Assembly: GCA_937927755.1 (NCBI GenBank)
Contig: CALBDB010000014.1
Location: forward strand, 1-32,734
Origin: an uncultured Lysobacterales bacterium
GTDB taxonomy: Bacteria > Pseudomonadota > Gammaproteobacteria > Xanthomonadales > SZUA-36
Reading direction: 5' to 3'
DNA length: 32,734 nucleotides
The translations under genes and the position numbers were made by a program. Each line of letters begins with the position of its first letter. Position 1 is the stretch's first letter. Shown here in pieces: positions 8,528-16,693 of the stretch. The notes beneath the pieces were generated by a model, which made no database searches, had not been told where the DNA came from, and saw only the letters and a program-made list of their open reading frames with translations.

Positions 8528-10958
8528 CGCTATCTTCCTCCTGCGCCATGCGCGCACCACCAAATTCGCGCAGTTTTTCGGCAAAATCCAGCAACCGTTC
8601 ACGCACCTTCTGATTCACGCTGCCGTTTGGAAATTCACCGTCTGCACAGCGCTCACCCGCTTTCAGACCGGTAAGAAGTTCAAGACAGTGGTCGATATGC
8701 TTAACGGGGTAAACGTGAAACTGCCCGGCTTCAACAGCCTCGATGACATCACGCCGTAACATCAGGTGCTTCACATTGGAAACCGGGATCAACACCCCCT
8801 GGTCGCCACTCAATCCGCGTTTGTTGCAAATATCGAAGAAGCCTTCGATTTTTTCGTTCACTCCGCCGATCGCCTGTATCATCCCGTGTTGATCTACCGA
8901 GCCGGTCACCGCCAGGGATTGTTTGATCGGAATCCTGGCCAATGCTGACGCCAGCACGCAAAGTTCAGCGGCGGACGCGCTGTCGCCTTCAACTCCGCCG
9001 TAGGATTGTTCGAAAACAAGACTCGCCGACATGGACAAGGGCTTGTCCGTAACAAAGCGTGAACCGAGATATCCGGCCAGGATAAGAACGCCCTTGGAAT
9101 GAAGCGGGCCGCCCAGCTCCACTTCACGCTCGATGTCGATGACCCTGCCGGAACCTATGGAAACAGTTGCGGTGATACGCTGCGGGCGGGCAAACATGAA
9201 TTCACCCAACTGCATGACGGCCAGCCCGTTAACCTGCCCGACGCGGGCGCCCGAGGTTTCGACCACGAATGTGTCGCGAAGCATCTCTTCCTGCATACGG
9301 TCCCGATAACGGCTTGCCCGGCGAATGCGGCAGTCAATCGCTTGTTGTATTTCCCCAGCGCCGATTGTGTTTTTGCCGTTCTGCCCGGCCCAGTAATGGG
9401 CCTCGCGCACCAGGTCGGTTGCATGACGTATATCGGTAGATAGCCGTTCGCTGTCACCCGCGTGCCGTGCGCTTTCTTCCATCAGCCGCGCAACACCGCC
9501 GCGATCCAGGTGCCTGAGGTTTTCCTGGCGTATTACCGTGGCGAGCAGACGTGCGTGCTGTTCGACATTTTGGTTGCTGCGTTCGATCCGGTCTTCAAAG
9601 TCAGCTGCAATTTTGAATAACTCGGAGAATTCGGGGTCGTAAAGCCCCAACAGGTAGTAATGTAAGCGTTCACCGATCAGGACGACCTTGAGATCCAGTG
9701 GAATCGGCTGCGGTTCCAGCGAAACCGTACTAAGGATGCCGATGTCATCACCGATTGAGCGCACCTGCAGTTCGCCCGACTTGATCGCGCGCTTGAGACC
9801 GTCCCAGGCCAATGGGTAAGAAAGCACCTTGGCAGCGTCGAGTACCAGGTAGCCTCCGTTGGCCCGGTGCAAAGCGCCTGGCCGTATCAGGCTGAAATTT
9901 GTCACCAGCGTACCGAATTCCGTTTCGTGCTCGATCTTGCCGATCAGTTCAGTAAAACTGGGCTTGTCGGCAAAAACCACCGGTGCGCCTTCACAATCAC
10001 TCCGGTCCACCAGCACGCTGATCGAGTAGCGCCGAAGGGCAGAAGATTCCTTTGAACGCAGGATCTCCTTCATCTTGGCGGGCAGGCCGGATCCGTCCGG
10101 AGAAGCCAGGAAAATGCCGACATTGTCGATGATATCGGCCAACATTCTTTCAAGGTGCTCCACCACCTCGGGAATATGCTGGTATTTATGCTTGAGTTCA
10201 TCGACCGGGCCCGTCACGGCGAGACCTGCTACGTCATGTTCGAGCTTGCGAAATTCTTGCCGCATTTTGCGTGCGTGCTTGGGAGCAGACCGCATCACGT
10301 GCTGCAATTGTGTGGTTAGTTTTTGGATATCTGCGTGAATCTTCTCTTGTTGTTCCTTGGGAAGACTGTCGAATTCTTCCGGCTTGATGACCTCACCATC
10401 GCGCATCGGTATGAAGGCGATGCCCGTTGGCGTCTGGAGAACGTTTATTCCCCGTTCTTCAGCTGCCTTCTCAATCTCTTTGAATGCATTTTCCTGCAGT
10501 TCCTTGAACTCCTGCTCGATTGATTCGTGCTGAAGTTGGAAATCTTCGCTTTCGAAAGCAGCAGGTATAGCGGTTTGGGCGTCCTGGATTGCGTTTTCCA
10601 CATCGGCAGCGAATTTCCTGCCTGTCCCGGGAGGCAGCCTGAGCGCCTTGGGCTTGCGCGGATCATCAAAGTTGTAGACGTAGCACCACTCCGAAGGAAT
10701 ATCCTTGCCGGAAGCCTTCCTGTTGAGGAAATCCCTGACAAAGGTATGCCGACCGGTACCCGGGGGGCCGAGAACAAACACGTTGTAGCCATCGACTTCG
10801 ATTTCAGTTGCAAACTGGATCGCTTCAACGGCGCGGTGCTGGCCGGGGGTTCCGCTGAATTCTTCGAGGCTTTCGGTAGTTTCAAATGTCAACAAGTCAG
10901 GATCACAGCGCTGATACAGCGCTTGGAACGGTAGTGGTTTTCCAGGAGTTGGTGCCAT
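8508..10958 (-). CDS. LonB-like ATP-dependent protease (AAA + S16 domain)
   Basis: It is a Lon-related AAA+ protease lacking the classical Lon N-domain. Walker A is GPPGTGRHT at residues 64-72. A long coiled-coil insertion follows (about 120-260). The motor resumes with HRANGGYLVLDAAKVL. The C-terminal S16 protease domain has the Ser-Lys dyad: S660 in GVEGDSAS and K703 in GGVNEKIEG. The 816-residue length is typical of the bacterial 'AAA family ATPase / Lon-related' group. The ribosome site is weak. An FNR-type box lies about 110 bp upstream. Coupling to the universal-stress-like gene suggests a stress or starvation role. Confidence 0.93.
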   Translation of the reverse strand: MAPTPGKPLPFQALYQRCDPDLLTFETTESLEEFSGTPGQHRAVEAIQFATEIEVDGYNVFVLGPPGTGRHTFVRDFLNRKASGKDIPSEWCYVYNFDDPRKPKALRLPPGTGRKFAADVENAIQDAQTAIPAAFESEDFQLQHESIEQEFKELQENAFKEIEKAAEERGINVLQTPTGIAFIPMRDGEVIKPEEFDSLPKEQQEKIHADIQKLTTQLQHVMRSAPKHARKMRQEFRKLEHDVAGLAVTGPVDELKHKYQHIPEVVEHLERMLADIIDNVGIFLASPDGSGLPAKMKEILRSKESSALRRYSISVLVDRSDCEGAPVVFADKPSFTELIGKIEHETEFGTLVTNFSLIRPGALHRANGGYLVLDAAKVLSYPLAWDGLKRAIKSGELQVRSIGDDIGILSTVSLEPQPIPLDLKVVLIGERLHYYLLGLYDPEFSELFKIAADFEDRIERSNQNVEQHARLLATVIRQENLRHLDRGGVARLMEESARHAGDSERLSTDIRHATDLVREAHYWAGQNGKNTIGAGEIQQAIDCRIRRASRYRDRMQEEMLRDTFVVETSGARVGQVNGLAVMQLGEFMFARPQRITATVSIGSGRVIDIEREVELGGPLHSKGVLILAGYLGSRFVTDKPLSMSASLVFEQSYGGVEGDSASAAELCVLASALARIPIKQSLAVTGSVDQHGMIQAIGGVNEKIEGFFDICNKRGLSGDQGVLIPVSNVKHLMLRRDVIEAVEAGQFHVYPVKHIDHCLELLTGLKAGERCADGEFPNGSVNQKVRERLLDFAEKLREFGGARMAQEEDSDVGKAS

Positions 10959-11066
10959 CTCAATCCAGCCCTCTGTACTAATTTAGTCCACAGATTGCTA
11001 CGAAAATTCAGCGGCCTATATCGTGCTGGCCCACCCTGAGTTGAACCCAAAAAAAGACCTAAGTAA

Positions 11067-11080
11067 TTGATCTGGATCAT
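11067..11080. promoter_or_regulatory. FNR-type box
   Basis: TTGATCTGGATCAT matches TTGAT-N4-ATCAA at 9 of 10 positions. Its centre (11073.5) is 41.5 bp before the start site predicted from the plus-strand hexamers, the classic class II activation position. It could instead act on the LonB-like gene, whose start lies about 110 bp away on the other side. Confidence 0.6.
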
Positions 11081-11108
11081 TTACAGTTCATTTAAAAAAA
11101 GATACAAG
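11080..11108 (+). promoter_or_regulatory. Candidate promoter for a small RNA
   Basis: TTTACA at 11080-11085 and TACAAG at 11103-11108 are spaced by 17 bp. The -10 is poor, as expected for an activator-dependent promoter, and the last base of the FNR-type box touches the -35. Predicted start is near 11115. Confidence 0.4.
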
Positions 11109-11114
11109 CGTAAA

Positions 11115-11272
11115 TGCATGGCGAGGAATGGATTGAGTTCCGCTTGGGCCATCCGGGAAGTGCAAACCCGAATGTGCTGGTGTTAAGCCCATGAAGTCGT
11201 GATCCGTTATGCAGGTCCGCGGTCGTGGACGGCTGAGGGTTAAACCTCGTATGTCGGACCGCGGACTTTTTT
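11115..11272 (+). ncRNA. Candidate small RNA (or attenuated leader)
   Basis: About 158 nt lie between the predicted start and a strong terminator. Inside are nested pairings TGGGC (11145-11149) with GCCCA (11187-11191), and CGGG (11154-11157) with CCCG (11167-11170), so the RNA can fold. No open frame with a ribosome site is present. It could be a free-standing, oxygen-responsive sRNA analogous in logic to E. coli FnrS, or the leader of the downstream 42-residue gene with the terminator acting as an attenuator. No known Rfam family was recognised. Confidence 0.4.
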
Positions 11273-11276
11273 GTTT
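11215..11276 (+). terminator. Intrinsic terminator
   Basis: A perfect 10-bp stem, GTCCGCGGTC (11215-11224) with GACCGCGGAC (11257-11266), is followed at once by TTTTTTGTTT. The 32-base loop holds a smaller GAGG/CCTC hairpin. There is no T-tract on the other strand, so it works on plus-strand transcription, although no plus-strand protein gene lies upstream of it. Confidence 0.8.
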
Positions 11277-11341
11277 CAGTATCCTGTTTTCAGACATCGC
11301 CCAGGCCTGCGCATCGACTTAATGCATAGCAGGAGCCGTAG

Positions 11342-11470
11342 ATGGAATTACTGATAAAAGAGCGTAAATACGCCAGCCGGGCATTGGCGCAGGCGTTGCT
11401 TGAACACCGGGGCCATAATGATGAAATTCGTCAGTTTCTGAAACGGACCTGGATGCCGGGCCCCGAATGA
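11342..11470 (+). CDS. 42-residue small protein coupled to the kinase gene
   Basis: A short frame with AGGAG six bases before its ATG encodes a basic, helical, soluble 42-residue peptide beginning MELLIKERKYASRALAQALL and ending RTWMPGPE. Its stop overlaps the start of the next gene as ATGA, a hallmark of translational coupling. I do not recognise the family. It could be a real small protein that acts with the kinase, or a leader peptide that sets its translation. Its composition fits the neighbouring coding sequence. Confidence 0.65.
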   Translation: MELLIKERKYASRALAQALLEHRGHNDEIRQFLKRTWMPGPE

Positions 11471-12996
11471 AACTTCAGCCGGAATGGATATGCGGGCTGT
11501 TGGAGCCGGACGCATATCCGCATGCCGTACGCGGACTTCGACGCATTGAAACCCACATATCGTGGGTATTTCTAACCGGTGAGTTTGCCTACAAAATAAA
11601 GAAACCGGTCGATCTGGGATTTGTTGATTTTACCACCCTTGAGCGCCGCAAATTTTTCTGCAAGGAAGAGTTGCGTCTGAATAAGCGCACCTCGAAGCAT
11701 CTTTACGTGGATGTCGTACCGATCGGGATTGTCAATGGCAAGCCAAGGGTCGGTCACGGGCCTGCCATAGATTATGCGGTACGAATGCGGCAGTTTCCGG
11801 TTGACGCCCGCCTGGATCGCCGGCTCGAGGCGGGTCGTGTTGACGCCGGGGACATGAAAAATACCGCGTCACTACTAGCCGAATTTCACAAGCGGTTGCC
11901 AGCCAGGATGGGAACAGACCCGGGCGCTGCAGCTGAACGGGCGAGCCGGTCAGCACTGGACATTTTCCCCCACCTCGAAGGCGACCACATCAGTGAAACA
12001 TCGCGCCGCCAAATCGACACGATCCAAGCCTGGATAATGGAACAGGCGGAAGCTTTGACACAGGTATTCGGACAGCGCGCCGATGCAGGCTTTATCCGTG
12101 AATGCCATGGAGACCTGCACCTTGCAAACCTGTTTGAACAGGACGGCCGGATTTACCCATACGACTGCCTGGAATTCAACCCCGATCTTCGCTGGATAGA
12201 CCAGGTAAGCGATATTGCTTTCCTGGTCATGGACCTGATGGCCCGGAACAGGCCGGACCTGGCTTACACTTTCCTTAACGCCTGGTTGGAAGAATCAGGT
12301 GATTATGACGGCTTGGCCGTATTGCGCTTCTACCTCGTCTATCGCTGCATGGTCCGCCTCAAGGTGGCATCCATCCAAACCGGGCAACTGCACGAAGACG
12401 CACGCGGTGAACATGCCATCAAGGCCCGGCTGTATCTCAAACTTGCCCGCGCACTGACGGACGCACCGGAGCATCCCTGGATCGTTTTGATGCATGGCTT
12501 TTCCGGATCCGGTAAGACATACACCAGCGACAAACTTCTCACTGCCATGCCGGCCATTCGCGTTCGCAGCGACCTGGAACGCAAACGCGTGCATGAAACT
12601 CCCCGGCATCAGCACCCCGGACCAGGCATTGAGTCAGGACTTTATTCCAGGGCAGTCAGCGAACGAACCTATATGACGCTCGCCCGGCACTGTGAAACCG
12701 GGCTCAGCGCCGGCTTCAACATGATCGCGGACGCGACTTTTCTGAGGCGGGAATGGCGCAGCCGTTTTCTCGATCTTGCACGCAGACTCGGGGCCCGGCC
12801 AGCCATCATGGAATGCAGGGCACCGCTTGAGACCATGAAAACGCGTATCCGGCAACGCGCGGCGAAAGGTCTGGATGAATCGGACGCTGATTTGGCAGTA
12901 CTTGAGCACCAGTTGACCCACTTTGATCCCCTCGATACTGAAGAACGCAATCTTGCCGTACAAGACTCCGGGGCCCTGCTTCCGTCGAAATCCTGA
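11467..12996 (+). CDS. Fused APH-like phosphotransferase / P-loop ATP-binding protein
   Basis: The protein has two enzyme-like halves. The N-terminal half (about 1-330) is an aminoglycoside-phosphotransferase-type kinase fold, with the catalytic loop ECHGDLHLANLF and the metal-binding YDCLEFNPDLRWID. The C-terminal half (about 340-509) is a P-loop kinase domain with Walker A GFSGSGKTYTS and a later RVRSDLERKR. Fusions of this type are annotated as bifunctional aminoglycoside phosphotransferase/ATP-binding proteins, but real drug resistance is not implied and the substrate is unknown. It is 509 residues, normal for the fusion. Start codon overlaps the stop of the 42-residue gene, which supplies its translation. 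Confidence 0.9.
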   Translation: MKLQPEWICGLLEPDAYPHAVRGLRRIETHISWVFLTGEFAYKIKKPVDLGFVDFTTLERRKFFCKEELRLNKRTSKHLYVDVVPIGIVNGKPRVGHGPAIDYAVRMRQFPVDARLDRRLEAGRVDAGDMKNTASLLAEFHKRLPARMGTDPGAAAERASRSALDIFPHLEGDHISETSRRQIDTIQAWIMEQAEALTQVFGQRADAGFIRECHGDLHLANLFEQDGRIYPYDCLEFNPDLRWIDQVSDIAFLVMDLMARNRPDLAYTFLNAWLEESGDYDGLAVLRFYLVYRCMVRLKVASIQTGQLHEDARGEHAIKARLYLKLARALTDAPEHPWIVLMHGFSGSGKTYTSDKLLTAMPAIRVRSDLERKRVHETPRHQHPGPGIESGLYSRAVSERTYMTLARHCETGLSAGFNMIADATFLRREWRSRFLDLARRLGARPAIMECRAPLETMKTRIRQRAAKGLDESDADLAVLEHQLTHFDPLDTEERNLAVQDSGALLPSKS

Positions 12997-13025
12997 CTCT
13001 GTCGATTCCTGTTGCGACGTATCGG

Positions 13026-13274
13026 TCACCCGCGAGGATACTCGTCATCACCGGGGAGCTCGTCCCGGGTTACGATTTCATAGATTTTGGCGGCCTTTCC
13101 CGTAAGAGGATGGCGTTCCTTACCCATGACGTCGTCCAGGCCCGCGACATAGGCTGCCGTAACCTCCAATTCGTCCGTTGACGGGTTCAGCTCAAAGATC
13201 TCCTCGGCCCTGTGATCCTCAATTTCACCGAACAACCGCAGGATTTCGGAATGAGTAAATGATTCACTTGCCAT
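13026..13274 (-). CDS. Small conserved-looking protein of unknown function
   Basis: The 82-residue product is acidic and soluble, with no signal peptide or cysteine. Visible blocks are FTHSEILRLFGEIEDHRAEEI, a motif-like DDVMGKERHPLTGKAAKIYEIV, and an acidic end. I have an impression of similar small proteins in other proteobacteria but cannot name a family or function. There is no clear ribosome site before the ATG. It converges with the kinase gene (29 bp between stops) and diverges from archease. Confidence 0.6.
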   Translation of the reverse strand: MASESFTHSEILRLFGEIEDHRAEEIFELNPSTDELEVTAAYVAGLDDVMGKERHPLTGKAAKIYEIVTRDELPGDDEYPRG

Positions 13275-13409
13275 AATAAATATGACCGCAATATTTTAAG
13301 TTTGTTTAATCGTTCCGGTCAGACGGGATTGCGATACTGATACAGGTCATTTACCGGATAAGGATATGGGGATACCCTGTTTTTGAACAGAGCAAATACA
13401 TTACTCCCA

Positions 13410-13874
13410 ATGCCGGAGACAGCACCCATACCCGATGGATGCCCGCAGGCGGGAACCGGGGCTTCCTGGGAACATTTTCCACATGTCGCTGATGTCGGCA
13501 TCCGCGGCTTTGGTCCTACACTGGAAGCCGCGTTCGAGCAGGCCGCAATCGCAATGACTGCAGTCGTGACCGATCCCGGTGCAATCAACCCCGAAGAAAC
13601 GATTGAAATAGCTTGCCAGGCGCCGAACGTGGAATTGCTGCTGGCCGACTGGCTCAACGCGATCGTTTACGAAATGGCCACCAGGAAAATGCTGTTCGGC
13701 AGGTTCAGCGCAAGCATTCGCGGAGACAGCCTTATCGGCAGCGTCAGCGGTGAGCCGCTCGATATTGAGCGCCATGCGCCCGCTGCCGAGGTCAAGGGTG
13801 CGACCCTAAGTGAACTGGAGGTCGCACGGGATCCGGCTGGCCGCTGGCACGCACAATGCATCGTGGATGTCTGA
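13410..13874 (+). CDS. Archease (RtcB activator)
   Basis: Archease is the small metal-binding cofactor that lets the RNA ligase RtcB turn over, speeding its guanylylation. The family opening is [27 protein letters not shown], with the conserved acidic and histidine residues at the metal site, and the end [10 protein letters not shown] is also typical. I chose the ATG at 13410 (154 residues); a TTG at 13383 with GGGGA ten bases upstream is an alternative giving nine more residues. Neither start is strongly supported. It immediately precedes rtcB, with only 25 bp between its stop and the chosen rtcB start. Confidence 0.9.
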   Translation: MPETAPIPDGCPQAGTGASWEHFPHVADVGIRGFGPTLEAAFEQAAIAMTAVVTDPGAINPEETIEIACQAPNVELLLADWLNAIVYEMATRKMLFGRFSASIRGDSLIGSVSGEPLDIERHAPAAEVKGATLSELEVARDPAGRWHAQCIVDV

Positions 13875-13899
13875 CCAGTGGTTAAACAGGAGCCTCAAA

Positions 13900-15330
13900 T
13901 TGGATACATCACAATTTAGGAAAGTTTCTGAAACGGCATGGAAGATCGAGCCATCGGGCAGGATGCGGGTGCCGGCTGTCATCTATGCCGTGGAACCGCT
14001 GATCAGGGACATGGATGACAAGGTCCGCGAGCAACTGGTCAACGTGACCATGCTGCCGGGTATCGTTGGCGCCGCGTATGCCATGCCCGACGCGCACTGG
14101 GGTTACGGGTTCCCCATCGGCGGTGTTGCCGCGTTTGATCCCGATCAGGGTGGCGTTATTTCTGCCGGTGGTGTGGGTTTTGATATTTCCTGCGGGGTCC
14201 GCACCCACCTGACCGGCTTGATCCGTGCCGACATCAAGCGGGTTCAAACAAAAATCGCGGACGCCCTGTTTCATAACGTGCCCGTTGGAATCGGCTCGAC
14301 CGGAAAAATCCGGCTCAGTGACGGGCAAATGACGGCAATGCTGAGAGATGGGGCGGTCTGGGCCCTGAACAAGGGTTATGGGGAACAGCGGGACCTGGAG
14401 TTTGTAGAGGAGCACGGCAGGGTTGCGGGCGCCCAACCCGAGGTAGTGTCGGAAAAAGCGCGTGCACGGCAAACCAGGGAAATGGGAACCCTGGGCTCCG
14501 GGAACCACTACCTGGAAATCCAGGAGGTGGCAGAAATCCATGACGCTGCGGCAGCGCGGGCATTTGGCCTCGACCAGGGGCAGTGTGTATTGACCATTCA
14601 CTGCGGGTCGCGGGGGCTGGGTCACCAGATCGGCACGGAGTTTCTGCGTGAAATGGCTATAACCGCCCCCGCCCACGGCATCAGCCTGCCGGACCGTGAT
14701 CTGGCCTGCGCGCCGATCAATTCCGAGCTCGGCCGGCGTTACATCGGCGCGATGCGCTCGGGCATCAACTGTGCGCTGGCCAACCGCCAGATCATCGGCC
14801 ACCTGGCACGTAAAGTTTTCCGCCGTTTCTGGCCCGGCATCGAACTACCGTTGATGTACGATGTCTCGCACAATACCTGCAAGCTGGAAACACACGAAAT
14901 TGAAGGCCGGGCGCGTGAAGTTTACGTCCACCGCAAGGGCGCGACGCGATCACTGGGGCCCGGCGATCCGTCACTTCCGGAGGCCTATAGCGAGGTCGGC
15001 CAGCCCGTATTTATCGGTGGCAGCATGGGCACGGAATCCTGGGTGCTGACCGGCATGCCCACCAGTGAAACCGCTGCATTCTCATCGGCCTGTCACGGCG
15101 CGGGCCGCCGAATGAGCCGCACCAAGGCACGAAAGAAATGGCGGGGCCGGCAGGTTATAGATGACCTCGCCGCCAGGGGGATCACGATACGCAGCCCATC
15201 ACATCGCGGCGTAGCGGAAGAGGCGCCCGGCGCCTACAAGGATGTCTCGGAAGTTGTCGAAGCCGCAGAACAGGCCGGTCTGGCGAAGAAGGTTGCCCGG
15301 TTGATTCCGGTAGTTTGTGTCAAGGGCTGA
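13900..15330 (+). CDS. rtcB: RtcB RNA-splicing ligase
   Basis: RtcB joins RNA 2',3'-cyclic-phosphate or 3'-phosphate ends to 5'-hydroxyl ends using GTP and Mn2+, in tRNA splicing or RNA repair. Metal and active-site motifs are visible: AMPDAHWGYGFPIGG, GGVGFDISCGVR, GSGNHYLEI, TIHCGSRGLGHQIG, YDVSHN and the guanylylated-histidine loop CHGAGRRMSR. I prefer the TTG at 13900, which has AGGAG seven bases upstream and gives 476 residues, the usual size and N-terminus. The ATG at 13867 overlaps the archease end by eight bases but has no ribosome site. Archease-rtcB is a recognised functional pair. Confidence 0.95.
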   Translation: MDTSQFRKVSETAWKIEPSGRMRVPAVIYAVEPLIRDMDDKVREQLVNVTMLPGIVGAAYAMPDAHWGYGFPIGGVAAFDPDQGGVISAGGVGFDISCGVRTHLTGLIRADIKRVQTKIADALFHNVPVGIGSTGKIRLSDGQMTAMLRDGAVWALNKGYGEQRDLEFVEEHGRVAGAQPEVVSEKARARQTREMGTLGSGNHYLEIQEVAEIHDAAAARAFGLDQGQCVLTIHCGSRGLGHQIGTEFLREMAITAPAHGISLPDRDLACAPINSELGRRYIGAMRSGINCALANRQIIGHLARKVFRRFWPGIELPLMYDVSHNTCKLETHEIEGRAREVYVHRKGATRSLGPGDPSLPEAYSEVGQPVFIGGSMGTESWVLTGMPTSETAAFSSACHGAGRRMSRTKARKKWRGRQVIDDLAARGITIRSPSHRGVAEEAPGAYKDVSEVVEAAEQAGLAKKVARLIPVVCVKG

Positions 15331-15356
15331 CAGACTTGGGATTTTTATCGCTCACG

Positions 15357-16583
15357 TCACTGCCAGCGAAGTACAAGTAACCCATCCCCGGTTAACTCCA
15401 CCCGGGCGTTAAGGTGCCGGCCTTCCCTGTGCAGCGTTTTCCTCAGCCATGCCTCATCCTGTTCTGATGCCTGGTTCAACCTGAATTTCCTCACCTGGTG
15501 CGGCACTATTTCCATGCCAAGGAGGCTTCCGCTGGCCGGGTCGACATCCAGAAAATACATCAGGCTCAGATCACCTCGGTAGGATTCATGACCGGTGATC
15601 CCTTCGTAGTCGTTTATAAAGTCACCGCAGCCATAAATGATTGCTTTGTTCCTGTAAACCTCGATTCCTTTTGGGTGGTGTGATGAGTGTCCATGGATCA
15701 CGTCGATACCGGCTTTATCAATTAGTTGGTGGGCAAATTCGCGCTGTTCACCAGGAACCTCGTAACCCCAGTTTCCACCCCAGTGAATCGACATCACAGC
15801 AATATCTCCAGCTTGTTTCAGGGCTCGCACCTGGTCTGCAATTTCGTTGACCGCTTCAGACGATAATTCGGCGATGAAATTGATGCCTGGTCTGTCTTTG
15901 GCAGCAGCCCAAGCTTGTGGAACCCCGCTGGTTACTGATGCGAGGGAGAATACGATGACCCGGCCTTTTTCACCTAAATCGAAAATCGCCGGGGCCCGGG
16001 CTTGTTCGCAGTTATAACCTGCGCCTGCTGTCTGCAGGCCTGCCTTGTAGAGCGTATCCAGAGTTTCTTCCAAGCCCGGGTGCCCCCAGTCCAGCACGTG
16101 GTTGTTCGCCAGCACGCAGCAATCAATACCGGCAGTGTTTATTACTGGTGTGTTGTTGGGGTGCATCCTGTAATTGATGCCCTTGTGCGGCCAGAATTCA
16201 TCACTGGTGGTTATGCTGGTTTCCAGGTTGATGATGCGAAGGTCCGGAGCCCTGTTTCCCAGTACCCGCAGGGCGTCACCCCAGATGTAGGCAAAGTTGA
16301 CAGGCCTGGGTATGGGTCCGTTGGCTGCCTCAGCGATCTCCACGTAGCCAAGCGCGCTTTTCAGGTAAGGTTCATGGAGTTGCGGATCACCCGGGTGCGG
16401 CAATACCTGGTCGATGCCGCGCCCCGTCATCACGTCGCCACAAAGGAACAGGCTGACCGGGTTGTCACTGCCGGGGGATGGTCCAGCACCTGATGTCATG
16501 GCGGTCGCGCTATGTCTAAAACCCGGACTCGCCAATGCCAGCAACCACGCGCCCGTCGATTGCATAAAGTTACGGCGGTTCAT
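15357..16583 (-). CDS. CapA-family metallophosphatase-fold protein, Tat-exported
   Basis: CapA-family proteins have a calcineurin-like fold and are linked to poly-gamma-glutamate capsule synthesis or related wall chemistry. Visible motifs are SLFLCGDVMTGRGID near the N-terminus, RIINLETSIT, VLANNHVLDWG, and SIHWGGNWGYEV with VIHGHSSHHPKGIEV, all family hallmarks. The N-terminus MNRRNFMQSTGAWLLALAS fits a twin-arginine signal. The ATG at 16583 is chosen because the family and signal start there; a longer frame to 16742 overlaps the divergent gene. Product 408 residues. It diverges from the M20/GCS2 pair. Confidence 0.92.
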   Translation of the reverse strand: MNRRNFMQSTGAWLLALASPGFRHSATAMTSGAGPSPGSDNPVSLFLCGDVMTGRGIDQVLPHPGDPQLHEPYLKSALGYVEIAEAANGPIPRPVNFAYIWGDALRVLGNRAPDLRIINLETSITTSDEFWPHKGINYRMHPNNTPVINTAGIDCCVLANNHVLDWGHPGLEETLDTLYKAGLQTAGAGYNCEQARAPAIFDLGEKGRVIVFSLASVTSGVPQAWAAAKDRPGINFIAELSSEAVNEIADQVRALKQAGDIAVMSIHWGGNWGYEVPGEQREFAHQLIDKAGIDVIHGHSSHHPKGIEVYRNKAIIYGCGDFINDYEGITGHESYRGDLSLMYFLDVDPASGSLLGMEIVPHQVRKFRLNQASEQDEAWLRKTLHREGRHLNARVELTGDGLLVLRWQ

Positions 16584-16693
16584 ATTAAAAGTATAGGCCA
16601 GGGAGCATCCTGTGCCTGAACTTGCACCGGCCGGATACAGTCTATAATTAAAGTAACAAAGCGTTTGTTTTTGCCACACATGGAGCTGAAGAA

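Larger units (their letters stand above)
10959..11341. other. 383-bp intergenic region with small-RNA-like signals
   Basis: The gap between the divergent LonB-like and kinase transcription units holds, on the plus strand, an FNR-type dyad, promoter-like hexamers, structured sequence and an intrinsic terminator, all described separately. No protein-coding frame in it looks real; the open frame at 11088-11297 on the minus strand runs through the terminator stem. Confidence 0.6.

Noticed and set aside
7866-8759. 297-codon open frame on the plus strand
   Set aside because: Antisense to the universal-stress-like and LonB-like genes; no domain recognisable.
11088-11297. 69-codon open frame on the minus strand
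   Set aside because: It crosses the plus-strand terminator stem and has no ribosome site; the RNA signals explain the region better.
13909-14802. 297-codon open frame on the minus strand
   Set aside because: Antisense to rtcB, whose motifs are clear in the other strand.
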